Source: Streptomyces fagopyri
GTDB taxonomy: Bacteria > Actinomycetota > Actinomycetes > Streptomycetales > Streptomycetaceae
Reading direction: 5' to 3'
Assembly (NCBI RefSeq): GCF_009498275.1
Contig: NZ_CP045643.1
Coordinates: 1,922,001 to 1,986,000, forward strand
Length of the DNA stretch: 64,000 nt
Below the pieces are notes generated by a model. That model worked only from the letters and a program-made list of their open reading frames with translations. It did no database searches and was not told the origin of the DNA. The position numbers and the translations under genes were made by a program. Positions 60,588-64,000 of the stretch are shown one piece after another; position 1 is the first letter of the stretch; the number at the start of each line of letters is the position of its first letter.

Positions 60588-62042
60588 ATGCCCCCATCCC
60601 CTGTGGACGCCGTCGTCAGCGACGGCACGACACGCCTCCCCACGTCCGAGCGCCGGCGACCCCGCGCGCCGCATCCGGGCCTCGTCCTCGCGGTCCTGGC
60701 CACCTCCGTCTTCCTCTCCGCGCTGGACGCCTTCGTCGTCAACGTCGCCCTGACCCCCATCGGACAGGGCATAGGCGAGACCTCACTGCCCAGGTTGAGC
60801 TGGATCCTCAACGGCTACGCGATCGTGTACGCCGCGCTCCTGGTCCCGGCCGGCCGGCTGGCCGACCGCTACGGCAGGAAGGCCGGCTTCCTGCTGGGCC
60901 TCGCCGTGTTCACGGTGGCCAGCCTGGGCGCGGCTCTCAGCGGCGACCTGTGGGTCCTGGTGGCGTTCCGCTTTCTGCAGGCGGCCGGCGCGGCCGTGCT
61001 CACCCCGGCGAGCCTGGGTCTCGTACTGACCACGGCACCGCCCGCGAAGATCACGCGATACATCCAGATCTGGGCGGCCAGCGGCTCCCTGGCCGCGGCG
61101 GCCGGCCCCGTGGTCGGCGGACTGCTCGTCCAGGCGGCCTGGCAGTGGATCTTCCTGCTGAATCTGCCGATCGGCGTCGCGGCACTGGTCATGGCCGCGC
61201 GCCTGCTGCCGGGCGGACGTCACGACACCGACACCCGCCTGCCCGACCTGCTGGGCGGAGCGCTGTTGGTCGTGGCGATCGGGACGCTCGCGCTGGGCCT
61301 CGTACAGGGATCCGAATGGGGGTGGGCCTCCGGGGCCACGCTCGGCAGTTTCGCCATCGCCGCGGCGTCCCTGCTCCTGTGCCTGGCGCGCTCGGCCCGG
61401 CACCCCGTCCCCGTCGTCGACCTGAACCTCCTGCGTGAGCCCGTCTTCGCCTGGGCCAACATCGCCACCCTGCTCTTCTACGTCGCCTTCGCGGTCGAAC
61501 TGCTCGGCGTCACCCTGTGGTTGCAACAGGTGTGGCATTGGTCGGCCATCGAAACCGGCCTGGGCGTGTCCCCCGGTCCGGCCATGGTCTTCGTCGCCTC
61601 CGCGCTGGGCCGGCGTCTCGCCCGGCGGGTGCCGGTCGGCGTCGTCGCCGCCCTCGGATCGGCACTGGTCGCCCTCGGCACCGCCTGGATCGCCCTCAGG
61701 GCCGACCACTCCCTCGACTACGCCGCCGACATCCTGCCCGGCTGGCTGGTCGTCGGCGTGGGCGTCGGACTCGCGCTCCCCACGATGATCTCCTCGGCCA
61801 CCGCCGGCCTCCCGCCGGACCGGTCGGCCACCGGTAGCGCGATCGTCACCATGGCCGGCCAGGTCGGCACCGTGCTCGGCGTCAGCGCCCTGGTCGTCAT
61901 TCTCGCGGCGGCCGGAGCCGCGGACCCGGCCCACACCTACTCCCGGGCCTGGTGGATATCGGCGTGCATCGCCGCGGTCAGCGCCTTCGCGGCCCTGGGC
62001 ATCACCCCTCGCCGCCGACCCGGAACCACCGCGATCGGCTAG
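60588..62042 (+). CDS. MFS transporter, DHA2 (EmrB/QacA-like, 14-helix) family
   Basis: The 484-residue protein has the DHA2 signatures ALDAFVVNVALTPIG, WILNGYAIVYAALLVPAGRLADRYGRK and about 14 hydrophobic helices. It probably exports drugs or toxic compounds. ATG 60588 follows GGAGA by 7 bp; an earlier ATG at 60498 lacks a site. It is under the divergent TetR. Confidence 0.9.
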   Translation: MPPSPVDAVVSDGTTRLPTSERRRPRAPHPGLVLAVLATSVFLSALDAFVVNVALTPIGQGIGETSLPRLSWILNGYAIVYAALLVPAGRLADRYGRKAGFLLGLAVFTVASLGAALSGDLWVLVAFRFLQAAGAAVLTPASLGLVLTTAPPAKITRYIQIWAASGSLAAAAGPVVGGLLVQAAWQWIFLLNLPIGVAALVMAARLLPGGRHDTDTRLPDLLGGALLVVAIGTLALGLVQGSEWGWASGATLGSFAIAAASLLLCLARSARHPVPVVDLNLLREPVFAWANIATLLFYVAFAVELLGVTLWLQQVWHWSAIETGLGVSPGPAMVFVASALGRRLARRVPVGVVAALGSALVALGTAWIALRADHSLDYAADILPGWLVVGVGVGLALPTMISSATAGLPPDRSATGSAIVTMAGQVGTVLGVSALVVILAAAGAADPAHTYSRAWWISACIAAVSAFAALGITPRRRPGTTAIG

Positions 62043-62178
62043 CGGCACGCGCTCACACCCAGGGCGAAGCAGGAACGCACCCCTGGAGCCCGCACGACCG
62101 ATCAGCTCCTCACGACCACCGACCACCGACACCCGAAGCGAACCTCACCACCCTCACCACCCTCACCAAGGAGACCTC

Positions 62179-63234
62179 ATGCGTTACACGACCTTCGGAC
62201 ACCGGACCGGGCTCCGCGTCTCCGAATACGCCCTGGGCACCGGCAACTTCGGCACCTCCTGGGGTGCCGGTGCCGACCCGGACGAGTCCCGCCGCATGTT
62301 CGACCGATTCGCCGAGGCCGGCGGCAATTTCATCGACACCGCCGACAACTACCAGTTCGGCGAGTCGGAAGAGCTCCTGGGCCGGTTCATCGCCGCGGAC
62401 CGGGACCACTTCGTCGTGGCCGACAAGTTCACGAACGCCTCGACACCACAGGCCGATGTCTCCAAGACCGGCAACAGCCGCAAGAACATGATCCACTCGG
62501 TCGAAGCCAGCCTGAAGCGGCTCGGCACCGACTACATCGACCTGTACTGGGTGCACTTCCCCGACGACCTGACGCCCATGGAAGAGATCCTGCGTGGTCT
62601 CGACGACCTCGTGAGGTCCGGGAAGATCCTCTACGCCGCGCTGTCGAACTTCCCCGCCTGGCGCGTCTCCCGAGCCGCCACCCTCGCCGAGCTCAAGAAC
62701 TGGGCACCCGTCGCGGGCATCCAGGTCGAGTACAGCCTCGTGGAGCGCACGCCGGACCGCGAGCTGCTGCCCATGGCCGAAGGCCTCGGCCTGGGTGCCG
62801 CCCTGTGGTCCCCCCTCGGAGGCGGTCTGCTCACGGGCAAGTACCGCGGCAGCGCCGAGGGCAGACTCAGCGACCTGAAGACCCTGGTGCACACCGAGTC
62901 CGACGAGCGGAAGACGGCCGTCGTCGACACGGTCCTGGCCGTCGCGGAGGAGACCGGCGCCACCCCCGCGCAGGTCTCCGTCGCCTGGATCCGCGAACGC
63001 GCCGCCCGTGCCACGACGTCCTTCGTCCCGATCATCGGGCCGCGCAACACCCGCCAGCTCGACGACTACCTCGGCGCCCTCGACGTACGGCTCACCCCCG
63101 AGCAGTACACGCGGCTGAGCCAGGTCAGCGCCGTCCCCCTCGGCGTTCCTCACGAAGCCAGCGCCGGCGCCCGAGACCGGGTCCGCGGCGGCGACGCCTC
63201 CCGGATCGCCGAACCTCCGGTACCGCTCGCCTGA
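62179..63234 (+). CDS. Aldo/keto reductase
   Basis: The 351-residue protein is an AKR with TIM-barrel motifs: GTGNFGTSW, FIDTADNYQFGESEELLG (catalytic Asp, Tyr), VVADKFT (Lys), YIDLYWVHFPD (His), SNFPAWRV and IIGPRNTRQLDDYLGAL. It reduces aldehydes or ketones with NADPH. The start follows AAGGAGACCTC. It lies 136 bp after the MFS gene and is probably a separate unit. Confidence 0.9.
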   Translation: MRYTTFGHRTGLRVSEYALGTGNFGTSWGAGADPDESRRMFDRFAEAGGNFIDTADNYQFGESEELLGRFIAADRDHFVVADKFTNASTPQADVSKTGNSRKNMIHSVEASLKRLGTDYIDLYWVHFPDDLTPMEEILRGLDDLVRSGKILYAALSNFPAWRVSRAATLAELKNWAPVAGIQVEYSLVERTPDRELLPMAEGLGLGAALWSPLGGGLLTGKYRGSAEGRLSDLKTLVHTESDERKTAVVDTVLAVAEETGATPAQVSVAWIRERAARATTSFVPIIGPRNTRQLDDYLGALDVRLTPEQYTRLSQVSAVPLGVPHEASAGARDRVRGGDASRIAEPPVPLA

Positions 63235-63538
63235 GCCCGTTGTCGGCCGACGGCCACCGCGGGGGGCCTCGCGCGGGACGTCAAAGTCTCGGCGGGCGAG
63301 ATCATCGCCCGCCGCATGGCCACCTGGACCTGGCGGGTGCCCCGGCCCTCGACGCCGTCGCCGTATCAGTGACTGCGGACATCAACTCGGCGTCGATGCC
63401 CGAACCGTTGCCGCGCACGCCAACTCGCCCTCCCACCAGTGAACTTCGGAAGACGCTTCCGTGAGACGGAAGTGCCGTTGCGGCCTCGCGAAGCCACTGC
63501 GGACGATGTCGCCACGCAGAGAGACGGGAGCCGCCCCC
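63235..63538. other. Intergenic region before the Rieske oxygenase gene
   Basis: The 300-bp gap has no supported gene. Its last part (63420-63538) has a relatively low GC content and GAGAGACGGGAG just before the ATG. Part of the frame at 63300-63460 reads like decayed coding sequence without a recognisable match. Confidence 0.45.
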
Positions 63539-64000
63539 ATGCCTCACACCACCGCCTTCGCCAGGAACCAGTGGTACGTCGCCGCCTTCACCCACGAGGT
63601 GGGGCGCGAGCTGCTCGGCCGGACGGTTCTGGGGGAACCTCTCGTGCTCTACCGGACCGAGGACGACGGGACGGCGGTCGTCCTGGCCGACCGCTGTGTG
63701 CACCGCAGGTTCCCGCTCTCCGCGAGCCGGCTCGACGGTGACCGGATCGTGTGCGGGTATCACGGGTTCACGTACGACACCACGGGCAGCTGTGTGCACG
63801 TGCCGGGGCAGAAACGCGTACCGCGTACGGCCCGGGTCGCCGCGTACCCGGTGGTCGAGCAGGACTCGTTCGTCTGGGTGTGGGTCGGCGACCCGGCGCT
63901 CGCCGACCCGACGACCGTCCCGCGGGCCCGGCACATGGACTCTCCGGACTGGACCACGGTCTCGGGCATGGAACCCATCGACGCCGACTACGGGCTGCTC
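63539..64000 (+). CDS. vanA: Rieske non-heme iron oxygenase, VanA-like (partial)
   Basis: ATG 63539 starts a frame open to the right edge, 154 codons. It shows FARNQWYVAAFTHEVG, GEPLVLYRTEDDG and the Rieske 2Fe-2S ligands CVHRRFPLS and CGYHGFTYD, followed by GSCVHVPGQK. This matches the oxygenase of vanillate O-demethylase/carbazole-like enzymes. The catalytic domain lies outside the window. If it is VanA, its product protocatechuate would feed the pca operon at 24-30 kb, but they are unlinked. Confidence 0.8.
   Translation, partial: MPHTTAFARNQWYVAAFTHEVGRELLGRTVLGEPLVLYRTEDDGTAVVLADRCVHRRFPLSASRLDGDRIVCGYHGFTYDTTGSCVHVPGQKRVPRTARVAAYPVVEQDSFVWVWVGDPALADPTTVPRARHMDSPDWTTVSGMEPIDADYGLL

Overview
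The window is very GC-rich, with strong third-position GC, frequent GTG and TTG starts, and gene families typical of filamentous actinomycetes: SsgA-like sporulation protein, WhiB-like protein, SD-coupled overlaps, DUF2510 proteins, LigD-type NHEJ enzymes and F420-dependent oxidoreductases. It is most likely a Streptomyces chromosome. No insertion sequence, integrase, rRNA operon or CRISPR array was found.

Left part (1-9.8 kb): tail of an enoyl-reductase/saccharopine-dehydrogenase-like gene, a small membrane protein, endonuclease V, a secreted BNR/Ycf48-like protein, an SsgA-like protein (probably ssgD), a GPP34 protein, an ABC-F ATPase with its own promoter and leader, a DDAH-type amidinohydrolase and an acyl-ACP desaturase preceded by a palindromic operator.

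Region 9.8-16.5 kb is the most unusual part. Two convergent gene pairs, a metallopeptidase-like/vWA protein with a double-AAA MoxR-like ATPase (+) and a zinc-ribbon SDR-like protein with a leucine-rich-repeat protein (-), are each preceded by tRNA-like RNA sequences on the minus strand. Three such RNAs are present. They share a D-arm and T-arm but carry unrelated anticodons that do not match their identity elements. I propose this as a candidate RNA-linked vWA/MoxR/LRR/SDR system.

Region 16.7-23.2 kb holds a WhiB-like gene, a two-domain VOC protein, a LacI regulator with a CebR-like operator, divergent LigD-type polymerase and ATP-dependent ligase genes (NHEJ), and a DUF3048 lipoprotein. Region 23.3-29.7 kb is the beta-ketoadipate (protocatechuate) operon, pcaV divergent from pcaIJ-(F)-HGBL. 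The pcaF thiolase appears as only an approximately 60-codon remnant between pcaJ and pcaH.

Region 29.7-44.6 kb: a LAL-like ATPase without a visible HTH, a DUF2510 membrane protein, a TetR regulator facing a PAP2/DMT permease pair across a repeated operator, a DUF2510-scramblase protein, a Tat-exported phospholipase C, and a divergent CHAT-protease locus with a partner membrane protein. Region 44.9-49.3 kb is a cold-shock/RNA-helicase cluster with structured leaders, a CBS protein, a GvpU-like protein and a MerR-like regulator.

Right part (49.8-64 kb): F420-linked oxidoreductases, two TetR and one GntR regulators, an atypical SDR, a cytosolic NMT1-like binding protein, an enoyl-CoA hydratase whose Shine-Dalgarno sits inside a perfect hairpin, a methyltransferase, a DtxR regulator with a PEBP protein, a TetR-controlled MFS exporter, an aldo/keto reductase and the start of a Rieske oxygenase resembling vanillate demethylase, which runs off the window. 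All functions are read from sequence recognition alone; no database search was run.
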